A DNA stretch of 64,000 nt from Acidimicrobiales bacterium (GTDB lineage: Bacteria; Actinomycetota; Acidimicrobiia; Acidimicrobiales; SZUA-35): positions 130,018-194,017 of the forward strand of contig JAHDDW010000004.1 of NCBI GenBank assembly GCA_020629155.1, given 5' to 3'. Every line of letters begins with the position of its first letter. Within the stretch, counting starts at the first letter, position 1. The notes under the pieces are model-generated. The model was not told the DNA's origin and did not search any database. It saw only the letters and a program-made list of their open reading frames with translations. Positions 32,270 through 40,346 of the stretch are shown piece after piece. The position numbers and the translations under genes are program-made.

Positions 32270-33742
32270 GTGAGCGATCAACCGTTATATTCAGGGTGGC
32301 GTCGGAAAAAAGGCTTAGGCTTCTTTGGATTTAGTCAAGGAGAAACTGCGGTATTAGCGGTTCTACTGTTTGTTGTCTTGCTTATTGGCGGGACAAATCC
32401 ATTTGCCCTATTGTACCTGATTCCATTATTCTTACTTTCTTCCCTAGCTTTTTTTCGCTACAACGGCATGCCTGGGTGGGATTATCTACGACGAGAGATG
32501 TCTTGGCGCTGGGCAAAAAACCGAGGATACTTAGAGTTTCAATCAGGCCTAGTTAACAAAAACCCGTTGCCAGATAATGTAGAGCTCGAACTGCCTGGTT
32601 TACTCGCTTCAACAAAACTGATGGGAATCAGAGATGGCTATAATGAATGGGCGCTTGTATGGGATCAAACGACGGATTTTCTTACAGTGAATCTTCTCTG
32701 TAACGTGCAGTCTCCTTGGTTGGTCGACACTGACCAATTTAATGGATGGGTGCATCAATGGCATCAGTGGCTTGCATCATTAGGATTTGAACCTCAAATC
32801 GAACACATAAGCGTAACCGTTGAATCAGCGCAAGCTTCTGGAGCGCAGGTTGCTGAGAATATCCGTAATTCATTAGTGCCGACTGCTCCAGCACATGCTT
32901 ATGATGTCGTTTCGTCTTTAGCCTATATGGGCAGGGAAAGTGCTTCAATAGTTGAAACCCGTATAGCAATAACTTTTAATCCACGTAAGGGCTCAGCAAA
33001 AGGCAGAACGGTTGACGAACGAGCTGCAGAGATCTCTCGTCTGCTTGTTTCTTTGGAGAATAAACTTTTGAGCTGTGGCGTTTCCAGCGTGCGTAGAATG
33101 TCACCACAAGAAATGATAGGTAACCTGCGTATTGCCTATGACCCAGATGCTCACGATGAAGTGTCAGCTGCGCAAGCTGTTGGTGCTGTTGACCTTCGGT
33201 GGGTGCAGGCAGGGCCCATGGCTGCGAAAGAAGACAGAGATTTCTACATGCACGATAGCGGTATTTCTGTTTCCTGGGTCTGGTCAGATGGGCCACGTTC
33301 TCCAGTGCCAGCAACAATACTGATGAACATGGTAAACCCTGGACCTTACCAAAAAAGGTTTACAATATTCTACGAACCTTCAGACCCTGGAGAAACAGCA
33401 CGAAAACTAGAGAATGAAAAACTAGCGTTAGAAGCAAAAGCAATGCTAATGAAACGCTCATCTTCAAACGAAACTGAACGGGCTCGTCTTGATCGACAAT
33501 TTGCTGAGATGGCCGCACGAGAAGAGGCGAAAGGCTCAGGTTTTGGAGATATTTCAGTCTACTTGACAGTAACTGTTGGGTCCACAGATCATTTAGAAGA
33601 CGCGATTATTGATATCGGAGCGAGAGCAGCGCAATCAAAGCTAAAGCTTAGACTTGCGACATGTAGCCATGCAGCTATTTTCGCAGCAGGCTTAGGCGTA
33701 GGTATTCGCCCTTCAGCAAAACGTGGCAAAGGTGTTTTTTGA
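32270..33742 (+). CDS. SCO6880-family protein of actinobacterial T4SS-like loci
   Basis: 490 residues. The N-terminus starts YSGWRRKKGLGFFGFSQGETAVL and continues into two membrane helices (about 26-62), the signature layout of SCO6880-type proteins that accompany VirB4-like ATPases in actinobacteria. The rest is a large soluble part with WALVWDQTTDFLTVNLLC near 125-142 and VTVGSTDHLEDAIIDIGARA near 447-466. Its function is not established; it may correspond to the N-terminal (VirB3/PrgI plus N-terminal VirB4) part of the ATPase module. GTG start with an AAAGGAA ribosome-binding site. The stop overlaps the VirB4 start (TGATG). Confidence 0.75.
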   Translation: MSDQPLYSGWRRKKGLGFFGFSQGETAVLAVLLFVVLLIGGTNPFALLYLIPLFLLSSLAFFRYNGMPGWDYLRREMSWRWAKNRGYLEFQSGLVNKNPLPDNVELELPGLLASTKLMGIRDGYNEWALVWDQTTDFLTVNLLCNVQSPWLVDTDQFNGWVHQWHQWLASLGFEPQIEHISVTVESAQASGAQVAENIRNSLVPTAPAHAYDVVSSLAYMGRESASIVETRIAITFNPRKGSAKGRTVDERAAEISRLLVSLENKLLSCGVSSVRRMSPQEMIGNLRIAYDPDAHDEVSAAQAVGAVDLRWVQAGPMAAKEDRDFYMHDSGISVSWVWSDGPRSPVPATILMNMVNPGPYQKRFTIFYEPSDPGETARKLENEKLALEAKAMLMKRSSSNETERARLDRQFAEMAAREEAKGSGFGDISVYLTVTVGSTDHLEDAIIDIGARAAQSKLKLRLATCSHAAIFAAGLGVGIRPSAKRGKGVF

Positions 33743-35307
33743 TGGGGCTATTTACTAAAAAAGAACCTGAAGAAGTAAAAGATTCAGGAGAAATTCTGAC
33801 TCGGAAGCAAAAAAAGAAAGCAAAAGCCTTAGCCGATCGAATTGAGAAGGATAAAAACTTTTTTTTGAGAAACCTCCCAATAGCGCCGCCATGGGGGAGG
33901 CGTACTCGTAATGCTGGGCGTGTGGCATATATTGCAGAAACTACGAGGCTTTCTGCGCCGACAACGCAGGCATGTGGGCTGTTTCCCTTTGTTGCTGGTT
34001 CGGGGGCGCCTAAAATCGGTGTGCCTCTTGGGCTGCACCTGATGAATCAAGAGACAGTGTGCATGGATCCATTCAAATGGGTCCAACACGGTCTAGTCAC
34101 TAACCCTGGTATTTTTATTATCGCACAACCTGGTTGTGGCAAGTCAGCCACAGTGAAACGGCTTATCACTGGCATGACAGCTTTTGGATCAGTGCCGATC
34201 ATTCTCGGTGACGTTAAACCAGACTATCCACGAGTAGTTGAAGCGCTTGGCGGTCAGGTTATCGAAATGGGTCGAGGCCGTGACACTATCAATCCTTTAG
34301 ACGCAGGCCCTATTCGACGTGCTGCAGAGCGTCTTAGTGCTGAAGGATTCGAAAAAGAAGCGCGAGAACTTATGGCTGAAGCTGTCGGTCGACGCCTGGC
34401 GCTGCTTATCGCCATCTGTCAGGTTGGACGTAACGGTCAACCTGTTGTGCCTGCTGAAGAAGTAATGTTGGCGGCATGTCTGACACATTTCGAAGAAATA
34501 GGCGATTCGCAGCCAACGATCCCTGACGTATTAGAGCTTCTTCGTAATCCGTCAGATATTGTTATAAGCTCTGCTGAAGCTAGAAGTCGTGAAGAGTTCG
34601 ACCAGGACTCAAAACCGCTACGGCAAACGCTTTCATTAATGCTCACAGGCACGCTTAAAGGGCTATTCGACGGCCCCACAACACATCCAATAGACATCAA
34701 TGCTCCTGCTATTGAAATTGATATCTCTTCAATCGCACGTTCAGGTGAAGAAAACGCGATATCGTCTGCCATGTTAGCAGTTTGGGCGTATGGGTTTGGC
34801 GTCGTCGACGCCGCTATGGCGCTAAGCGAAGCTGGTTTAGAGCCGCCGCGTGACTATATTGCTGTGCTTGACGAGCTATGGCGAGCATTGCGAGGAGCCC
34901 CTGGCTTAGTCGATCGAGCTGATGCGCTGACTCGTGTAAACCGTGCCCGTGGCATGGCTCAAGTTATGGTCACTCACTCTCTCGACGACCTTGAAGCACT
35001 GCCAACAGAGTCAGACCGCCGCAAAGCTCGTGGTTTGGTTGAACGTTCAGGCACGGTTATCCTCGGAGGTGTTTCGCCTCGTGAAGCAGATGCTATAAGC
35101 GGCGTGGTTCCATTGTCAGAAAGCGAAAAGCAGATCCTCACAAGCTGGCAGGCCCCATCTTCATGGAGCGGTACAGAAGCTCACCCTGGACGAGGTCGTT
35201 TCATGATTAAAACGGGTGATCGTACAGGTCTGCCTATCCAAGTGCTTCTTTTGCCAGTTGAACTGGAGCTTTATAACACGGATCGAATCGCTGGACAAGA
35301 TCGCTAG
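33742..35307 (+). CDS. VirB4/TraC-like conjugation ATPase
   Basis: 521-residue cytoplasmic or membrane-associated ATPase that would power the secretion channel. Walker A is AQPGCGKSA (128-136) and Walker B is VLDELWRAL (375-383). Other VirB4 hallmarks are ILGDVKPDYPRVVEALGGQVIEMG after the P-loop, TINPLDAGP, a central helical insertion (about 190-290) and a late MAQVMVTHSLDDLEAL segment that corresponds to the arginine-finger region. It is shorter than VirB4 proper because the N-terminal part seems to be supplied by the preceding SCO6880-like protein. ATG at 33742; the TTG at 33739 overlaps the upstream stop. Last gene of the T4SS-like core on this strand. Confidence 0.88.
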   Translation: MGLFTKKEPEEVKDSGEILTRKQKKKAKALADRIEKDKNFFLRNLPIAPPWGRRTRNAGRVAYIAETTRLSAPTTQACGLFPFVAGSGAPKIGVPLGLHLMNQETVCMDPFKWVQHGLVTNPGIFIIAQPGCGKSATVKRLITGMTAFGSVPIILGDVKPDYPRVVEALGGQVIEMGRGRDTINPLDAGPIRRAAERLSAEGFEKEARELMAEAVGRRLALLIAICQVGRNGQPVVPAEEVMLAACLTHFEEIGDSQPTIPDVLELLRNPSDIVISSAEARSREEFDQDSKPLRQTLSLMLTGTLKGLFDGPTTHPIDINAPAIEIDISSIARSGEENAISSAMLAVWAYGFGVVDAAMALSEAGLEPPRDYIAVLDELWRALRGAPGLVDRADALTRVNRARGMAQVMVTHSLDDLEALPTESDRRKARGLVERSGTVILGGVSPREADAISGVVPLSESEKQILTSWQAPSSWSGTEAHPGRGRFMIKTGDRTGLPIQVLLLPVELELYNTDRIAGQDR

Positions 35308-35309
35308 GT

Positions 35310-35489
35310 CGCCGCCTTATATGTGGAGTACAACTAGATGTATGCTCTCAAGCCATTAGGAACTACGAGATAGTCGCCTATGATGCTACTTACGTCGCAT
35401 TGGCAGCTATCCTGGATGCTCGGTTGCTGACGTGCGATCAAAAAGTTGCGAATGCTCCTTCGCTTTCTCTCTCCACTATCGTTTTCTAA
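35310..35489 (+). pseudogene. Remnant of a VapC PIN-domain toxin
   Basis: About 42 codons ending at TAA 35489 read YEIVAYDATYVALAAILDA and then RLLTCDQKVANAPSLSLS, a good match to the C-terminal third of VapC with the last two acidic ligands (in AYDATYVALA and LLTCD). The N-terminal two thirds are missing and no start codon gives a plausible protein; an upstream fragment in another frame (ALYVEYN, then a stop) hints at a frameshift. The gene starts right after the VirB4 stop and has no antitoxin beside it. Confidence 0.75.
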
Positions 35490-35576
35490 TCGTCTAGCAA
35501 GAAAAGCTAACCTATTGGCACCTATAAGAAGAAAGTAGTACTAGTATGGACTATCGAACATACCTGGAGAATACTA

Positions 35577-35750
35577 ATGGCTACAAGTTCTAAATCAGTC
35601 GAATCAGAAGAGCTGCAGATTAAACAACAAAATCGTAAAGCAAACATTCAATGGATAGTTATCGCATTGCTTGGGATTATCGGCCTGGTCGCACTTGTTA
35701 TCTTTTTTGGCGATACATCATCTGTGCCAACGCAACACAGTCCTCAGTAA
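35577..35750 (+). CDS. Small single-pass membrane protein
   Basis: 57 residues. A charged cytoplasmic start (ATSSKSVESEELQIKQQNRK), one membrane helix (IQWIVIALLGIIGLVALVIFF) and a short exported tail. The ATG is well placed after CTGGAGA (35563-35569). No family was recognised. It lies at the head of the group that includes a tail-anchored-like Pro/Glu-rich protein, ApbE and a ferric-reductase-like membrane protein, so it may belong to that electron-transfer group or to the T4SS-like locus before it. Confidence 0.65.
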   Translation: MATSSKSVESEELQIKQQNRKANIQWIVIALLGIIGLVALVIFFGDTSSVPTQHSPQ

Positions 35751-35844
35751 ATTTTCGAGTTCAAAATGAAGGCGGGTGTCCACCTGCGCTATTTTCAGTT
35801 GTATCTTCCTATAAACTGAAGATAAGCGGAGTAAGGCAGAACGT

Positions 35845-36201
35845 ATGGCAAAAGCACATCCAGCAAAAAAAGCTCGATTCCTAGCAGGCTGCATGGGGGC
35901 AGCTGGTTTCGCTTTAACCTCGATGGCCATCCTGCAAGATTCCCTTGTTTCTCATGAAATTTCTTCTTCATTTCTGCAGGCCCCTCAGTCAGAACCACAA
36001 CCTGCCAGCATTAATAGCGAAGCGTTTGCATTGCAAGGGTCTGCGGCTCCGGCTCCAGCAGCGCCTCAAAGTATCGAATCTGAGCCACTTGAACCTTCGC
36101 CAGCTGAGGTTCCTTCAACAGTAGCAAGCACAGAAGCCGAACAGCCCGCACCGAAGGCAGAAGCAGCATCAGAATCTGACGCTGAAAGCGATGCCAGCTA
36201 A
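35845..36201 (+). CDS. Pro/Glu/Ala-rich protein with N-terminal membrane anchor
   Basis: 118 residues. A basic start (AKAHPAKKARFLA) and a weak hydrophobic helix (GCMGAAGFALTSMAIL) are followed by an exported, disordered tail made of Pro, Ala, Glu and Ser (for example APAPAAPQS, EPLEPSPAEVPS). Wall-spanning spacers look like this. No heme-, flavin- or metal-binding motif was found. Only 5 nt separate it from apbE, so the two are cotranscribed. Confidence 0.6.
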   Translation: MAKAHPAKKARFLAGCMGAAGFALTSMAILQDSLVSHEISSSFLQAPQSEPQPASINSEAFALQGSAAPAPAAPQSIESEPLEPSPAEVPSTVASTEAEQPAPKAEAASESDAESDAS

Positions 36202-36206
36202 ACAAA

Positions 36207-37121
36207 GTGGCTGCGCAGACGCTTGAAACTTCTTTTCCTTGCATGGGGACAACAGCACAGCTTATCCTTGTCGGAGCGCTACCTAGCCAGCTACATCAGG
36301 CACAGAAATTTGTTGAGCAATGCGAACGTCTATGGAGCAGATTCGACCCTGACTCAGAACTATCGCAGCTCAATAACGATGCTGGTAAACCAGTTGTCGT
36401 GTCAGAGTCAACGTATAGCCTTATTAGACAAGCTTTGCTGGCTTGGAAAGCTACTAAAGGGGTGTTCGACCCAACGCTTGGGGCTGCACTTCAAGCTGCT
36501 GGTTACAATATCAGTTTTGACACAATCCCTGACTTTTCTGAAGCACCCGAACCACAACCCGCGCCCACTCCAACCGCGATAGAAATGAACGACAGCCTAA
36601 AAAGTGTACAACTGCCATTGGGCACTGTTATAGATCTTGGAGGAATAGCGAAGGGATACTGCGTTGATATTCTGGCGGCAAAATTGCAACAAGACGGAGT
36701 AAAAGGCTGCTTACTTAACCTAGGGGGAGACATTATCGTTCAAGGCACGCCTAAGGAAAATCCAGCTTGGCGAGTAACATTGAACTGCCCAGGGGCCGAT
36801 GAAAAAATAGTTGTGAATCTGCAAGCAGGAGCTGTTTGCACGTCTTCAGTTGTGAAGAGAAGCTGGCATAGCCAAAATGGGTTGGAAACTCACATTCGCG
36901 ATCCGTTAACTGGCAGTTCGGTCGAAAGCGATGTTTTAACAGTTAGTGTGATTTGTGAACGAGCAACGCAGGGTGAAGTTCTTGCCAAAACTGCTTTACT
37001 TATGGGCAAAACAGAGGGTGCTAGTTTTTTGATTGATCAAGGAACGGCTGGTGTTATGGTTGACGATAAAGGCCAGGTCGAAAGAATAGGGGATCTGTCG
37101 CAGTACGAAATAGCTAGGTGA
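36207..37121 (+). CDS. apbE: FAD:protein FMN transferase (ApbE)
   Basis: 304 residues. ApbE transfers FMN from FAD to a Ser/Thr of exported flavoproteins. Family blocks are clear: FPCMGTTAQLIL at the start, WSRFDPDSELSQLN (about 44-57), FDPTLGAALQA, VIDLGGIAKGYCVD (about 146-159), LLNLGGDIIVQG (about 172-183) and THIRDPLTGSS (about 231-241), where Asp binds metal. No signal peptide precedes the catalytic part, so it is either cytoplasmic or held by a partner. The GTG at 36207 is the first start after the upstream stop. Its flavoprotein substrate is not evident nearby. Confidence 0.92.
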   Translation: MAAQTLETSFPCMGTTAQLILVGALPSQLHQAQKFVEQCERLWSRFDPDSELSQLNNDAGKPVVVSESTYSLIRQALLAWKATKGVFDPTLGAALQAAGYNISFDTIPDFSEAPEPQPAPTPTAIEMNDSLKSVQLPLGTVIDLGGIAKGYCVDILAAKLQQDGVKGCLLNLGGDIIVQGTPKENPAWRVTLNCPGADEKIVVNLQAGAVCTSSVVKRSWHSQNGLETHIRDPLTGSSVESDVLTVSVICERATQGEVLAKTALLMGKTEGASFLIDQGTAGVMVDDKGQVERIGDLSQYEIAR

Positions 37122-37188
37122 TGCATTCAAAGTTTGTTATTCCTACGCAAATGGGAGTTGACAAAGGTTGCGGTTACACTAGAACCAG

Positions 37189-37761
37189 ATGCAATTCTCT
37201 GATTTCGAACTAAGCGATCAATTTTTTTGGTATTTAGTCAGGTCTTCTGGAGTGATGGCTTATTTCGCTGCTGGAGCTAGCGTTCTGGTAGGTTTACTTC
37301 TCTCATCGCGACTGTTAGGACGCAAACCTTCGTTTCCATGGCTAAATGATTTGCATAGATTTTTCAGCTCGATGTTGGTTCTTTTTGTTGTTGTTCATAT
37401 GGTTGCACTCTTATTTGAAGAGTGGACACAATTTGGGGTAGTGGATATCTTAGTCCCTGGTCATGCGGCAGAAGCCGACATGATTCCTGGTTCTAAAAAT
37501 GAAGGTAGTATAAGATTAACGCTTGCAATTATTGCGTTTTGGCTTCTAGTTATTGTTGAAGGCACATCACTTATTAAAAAACATTTACCAAAAAAATTGT
37601 GGCATAGCATCCACCTATTGTCATTTCCTATTCTTGGCCTAGCTGCGTTGCACGGTTATCAAATGGGTTCTGATGCCGACAATATAGTACTGTTGGCCTT
37701 GAGTGCTTCGATGGCTACAGCGTTAGTAATGACAGGGATTGGACGACTTTTCAGGCTGTAA
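37189..37761 (+). CDS. Ferric-reductase-like transmembrane heme protein
   Basis: 190 residues with about five membrane helices. Four His residues are spaced as bis-heme ligands of the ferric-reductase (YedZ/NOX-like) fold: His56 and His70 (LHRFFSS, VVVHMVAL; 14 apart) and His142 and His155 (SIHLLSF, LHGYQ; 13 apart). It would pass electrons across the membrane to an exported acceptor, which fits its place next to apbE. No cytoplasmic NAD(P)H/FAD domain is fused, so an outside electron donor is needed. A TTGACA (37157-37162) lies upstream but the -10 is not clear. Confidence 0.8.
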   Translation: MQFSDFELSDQFFWYLVRSSGVMAYFAAGASVLVGLLLSSRLLGRKPSFPWLNDLHRFFSSMLVLFVVVHMVALLFEEWTQFGVVDILVPGHAAEADMIPGSKNEGSIRLTLAIIAFWLLVIVEGTSLIKKHLPKKLWHSIHLLSFPILGLAALHGYQMGSDADNIVLLALSASMATALVMTGIGRLFRL

Positions 37762-37782
37762 GAAAGTAAATGAGGCTTTTCT

Positions 37783-38343
37783 TTATCTCATGCCTTGCGC
37801 CTTCACAATACGTTGAGAAACTTCGATAAGCTCTTGTTTCTTCACCTCATAGGAGATGACCTTATCGACGCTATGTTGGCCTCCGCGTGCTTTGCCTGAA
37901 ACAACATCAAGCTGCATGCCATCTAGGGCAGGAACTAATGCAATTGCTTGGAAGCCTTCTTTGGGGCCAGGAGTTGAACGTTTATCTTCTCGGATAAGTT
38001 CTTGAGACTCCCAAACCCAACAGTCATTAACACTTATGAATCGGCAAGTATGGTTCGTATAGCTTTTAGAAACTAAACCACCTGGGCAGACGACAACATT
38101 ACCTTCGACCCAGGGGAGTAGCGGCAAATTATTAGAACCGAAACCGTTAAGAAAAGCCTCTTGTATGATTGCATCTAAGTCACCCCTGGCAAGCGCACGT
38201 TCTCGTTGGATTTGAGTAATAGTCTCAGCAGCAGCAGATAGCGTAGATTCGTCAAGTCTAGAAAAAACCGATACCATATCCTCTGGCTGTTCAGACAGAA
38301 GCTTTGCAGTCGCCGTTATGCGCCTTTGAGAAGCAGAGGTCAA
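37783..38343 (-). CDS. Hypothetical protein coupled to a VirB2-like gene
   Basis: 186 residues, soluble. The first 65 residues are helical (LSEQPEDMVSVFSRLDES, ETITQIQRERALARGDLD); the rest is predicted beta-rich with LPLLPWVEGNVVVCPGG, HTCRFISVNDCWVWESQELI and three Cys. No family was recognised. Its gene begins 4 nt after the VirB2-like gene, so the two are probably cotranscribed and function together. It is convergent with the heme protein gene (gap 21 nt). Confidence 0.6.
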   Translation of the reverse strand: MTSASQRRITATAKLLSEQPEDMVSVFSRLDESTLSAAAETITQIQRERALARGDLDAIIQEAFLNGFGSNNLPLLPWVEGNVVVCPGGLVSKSYTNHTCRFISVNDCWVWESQELIREDKRSTPGPKEGFQAIALVPALDGMQLDVVSGKARGGQHSVDKVISYEVKKQELIEVSQRIVKAQGMR

Positions 38344-38347
38344 ATCT

Positions 38348-38776
38348 TTAGGTAGTGACCTGAGTCAAGAAATATGCGATAAGAGCAGGAGCTGCAAGTA
38401 CAAGAACCAACGCACCAATAATCCAGCCGATTCCATTGCTGCTTTTCTTTGCCCCATCGACATCGCCAGTGGCACGTGCAAACATGATACGAATAGCAAT
38501 GACGATAAGAGAGCCAATTGCTGCAAGCACCGCAAAAACTGTTAGAGGAGCAAGAAGTTTATCTCCAAGTGTGGCAAGTGATTCAGGGTCGCTAGGGTCA
38601 AGCGTCACGCCACCAGATTTGCTGGCATTATCAGCAGCGGTAACAGCATCAAATAGTGCACTGCCGCCTTCCTGGGTTGTTTCAGTGCTATCAACAGTTG
38701 TTGAGGAACCTGGTGCAACAGTTACTTGCGTCTGAAATAGAGCTGATTGAGCTGCAACTAGTGATTTTAAGAACAT
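38348..38776 (-). CDS. VirB2/TrbC-like small membrane protein, paralogue 3
   Basis: 142 residues: a short hydrophobic start, a Ser/Thr/Gly-rich exported stretch, and two helices (PLTVFAVLAAIGSLIVIAI and IGWIIGALVLVLAAPALIAY) joined by RIMFARATGDVDGAKKSS. The I-x-I-R-I-x-x-AR turn matches the two VirB2-like proteins in the 27.5-28.8 kb arm. A GAGGAG site precedes the ATG. It probably provides another subunit of the same apparatus even though it lies 3 kb beyond the VirB4 gene. Confidence 0.62.
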   Translation of the reverse strand: MFLKSLVAAQSALFQTQVTVAPGSSTTVDSTETTQEGGSALFDAVTAADNASKSGGVTLDPSDPESLATLGDKLLAPLTVFAVLAAIGSLIVIAIRIMFARATGDVDGAKKSSNGIGWIIGALVLVLAAPALIAYFLTQVTT

Positions 38777-38990
38777 GGAATACTCCTCGCCAAACTTACT
38801 ACCATTCTAGCAGGGATGTATGACAATATGCTAGCTGTCTAGAATTGTAACAAGTGTCTTCATCGGGGTGTTTGGTGGTCCACCTGTTAGTACAGCTCAC
38901 AATATTGGTCCGAAAAATCTGCGCAATAAGGGTAACCCAACTGAGAGATGGCGTAGCCTGAATGTCTATCCAGCCAGTAGGATGCTAGCT

Positions 38991-39299
38991 ATGAAGACGG
39001 TTTTCTCGATAAAATATATAGCTGTAGCTGCTGGACTATGTTTACTCACAAGCTGTGCTGCACAGCCAACCGCACAAGACTTAGCAACCTCAATCAAAAA
39101 GGCTAGTGATGCGGACCCAACACTAAATACTAGTGACGAACAATCGCTATGTATCGCAGCAATACTCCTTGAAGCAGACCTTTCAGACACTTCACTTTCA
39201 GGCTTGGCTAAAGATTTTGCTGACCCAACAGTTCTTGTAACGGAAAAGAAAAAAATAGAAAGAACAGTTCAAGAAGCTGCTGCTATTTGTAAGTCATAA
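38991..39299 (+). CDS. Small lipoprotein
   Basis: 102 residues. A type II signal peptide is clear: KTVFSIKYIAVAAGLCLLTSC with lipobox LTSC, Cys at about 21. The mature part is 82 residues, mainly helical and polar, with two Cys (SLCIAAILLE, AAAICKS) that could form a disulphide. No family was recognised. The ATG at 38991 is preferred over an upstream in-frame ATG at 38868 because the signal peptide begins there and AGGA precedes it. It is convergent with the YpfJ-type gene. Confidence 0.7.
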   Translation: MKTVFSIKYIAVAAGLCLLTSCAAQPTAQDLATSIKKASDADPTLNTSDEQSLCIAAILLEADLSDTSLSGLAKDFADPTVLVTEKKKIERTVQEAAAICKS

Positions 39300-39382
39300 A
39301 GTGGGCTAGCGTAACGATCGAATAGAAAACTCTAGCCTGGGTGTTAATGCGCCGGGCGCAGCGGAAATTCTGAGGCGATGTC

Positions 39383-40288
39383 CTATAGCTGTAGGCCCTG
39401 CTCAAAAAACGTGTCACACACTGTAACGTCACCTCGTGAGTTAAGACCACGATCGAACCACTGCTGACGCTGCTCAGACGAGCCATGAGTCCAAGTATGC
39501 GGGTCAATCTGTCCAGTAGTTTTTTCCTGGATGCGGTCATCGCCAACAGCGGCAGCTGCTTCTAAACCTTCTTCAATATCGCCTATTTCTATAATCGATT
39601 TACCAGAGTCAGTTTTTCTTTTTGAAGCCGATTCAGCCCACATGCCAGCGTAACAGTCGGCTTGAAGTTCCAAGGCTATAGCATACTTATTCTTATTGCG
39701 AGAGTCTCGTGCTTGTGCTGCACGAACATCATTGCTCGTGCCAGTTATAGCTTGAATATGATGGCCAACCTCATGGGCAATAACATATGCCTGAGCGAAA
39801 TCGCCAGGAGCAGCGAATTGCGCCTCTGACTCAAGTTGACGATAAAAATCAAAATCAATATAGGCAGTTTGATCAGAAGGCGCAGGGCAATAAAAAGGAC
39901 CTACAGCCGAAGTTGCATTGCCGCAACCGTTTGTCTCCACAAAATCATCAAAGATAATAAGGTTAACTTCTTTATATTGAACACCTTCTTCTTCAAATAT
40001 CTCGGCCCAGGTCTCATTTAAGTCTCCCATTAAGAAGCCCATAAATTCTTTTGTTTCAGCATCAGGATCATCTGTAGGGCTGATTGTCGTGCCCGAACCT
40101 TGCTGAGTGCCAGTAGAGTCTCCAAGGTTTAATCCACTGAGAGCATCAGGCCCAAGAAAAGCAGCAAGTAGTAACATTACTATGCCGCCAGCGCCTCCAA
40201 GAGCTTTGCCGCCGCCTGGTGTTTTGCCGCGAAGATCTTTGACGTATTTACTTCCACGTCGAGCCGAGCTTCTATCATACCTAACCAT
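39383..40288 (-). CDS. YpfJ-type neutral zinc metallopeptidase
   Basis: 301 residues. Basic N-terminus, one membrane helix (about 31-50), a Gly/Thr-rich linker, then the peptidase domain with VIAHEVGHHIQ (HEVGH 172-176) and a third ligand region LELQADCYAGMWA, both characteristic of the neutral zinc metallopeptidase family. The C-terminus HTWTHGSSEQRQQWFDRGL is also typical. The catalytic domain is exported. Substrates are unknown. A perfect 14-bp palindrome (CCTAAAGCTTTAGG, 40326-40339) lies upstream of the start. Confidence 0.92.
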   Translation of the reverse strand: MVRYDRSSARRGSKYVKDLRGKTPGGGKALGGAGGIVMLLLAAFLGPDALSGLNLGDSTGTQQGSGTTISPTDDPDAETKEFMGFLMGDLNETWAEIFEEEGVQYKEVNLIIFDDFVETNGCGNATSAVGPFYCPAPSDQTAYIDFDFYRQLESEAQFAAPGDFAQAYVIAHEVGHHIQAITGTSNDVRAAQARDSRNKNKYAIALELQADCYAGMWAESASKRKTDSGKSIIEIGDIEEGLEAAAAVGDDRIQEKTTGQIDPHTWTHGSSEQRQQWFDRGLNSRGDVTVCDTFFEQGLQL

Positions 40289-40346
40289 AGTTTCTACCTA
40301 ACACATATTTTAGTTACTGGTTCAGCCTAAAGCTTTAGGTTTCAAA

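Noticed and set aside
39354-39375. 22-bp match (19 of 22) to 61879-61900, GGGCG-AGCGGAAAT-C-GAGG
   Set aside because: A match of this length and quality is expected by chance when a 64-kb sequence is compared with itself; no extension of similarity was found.
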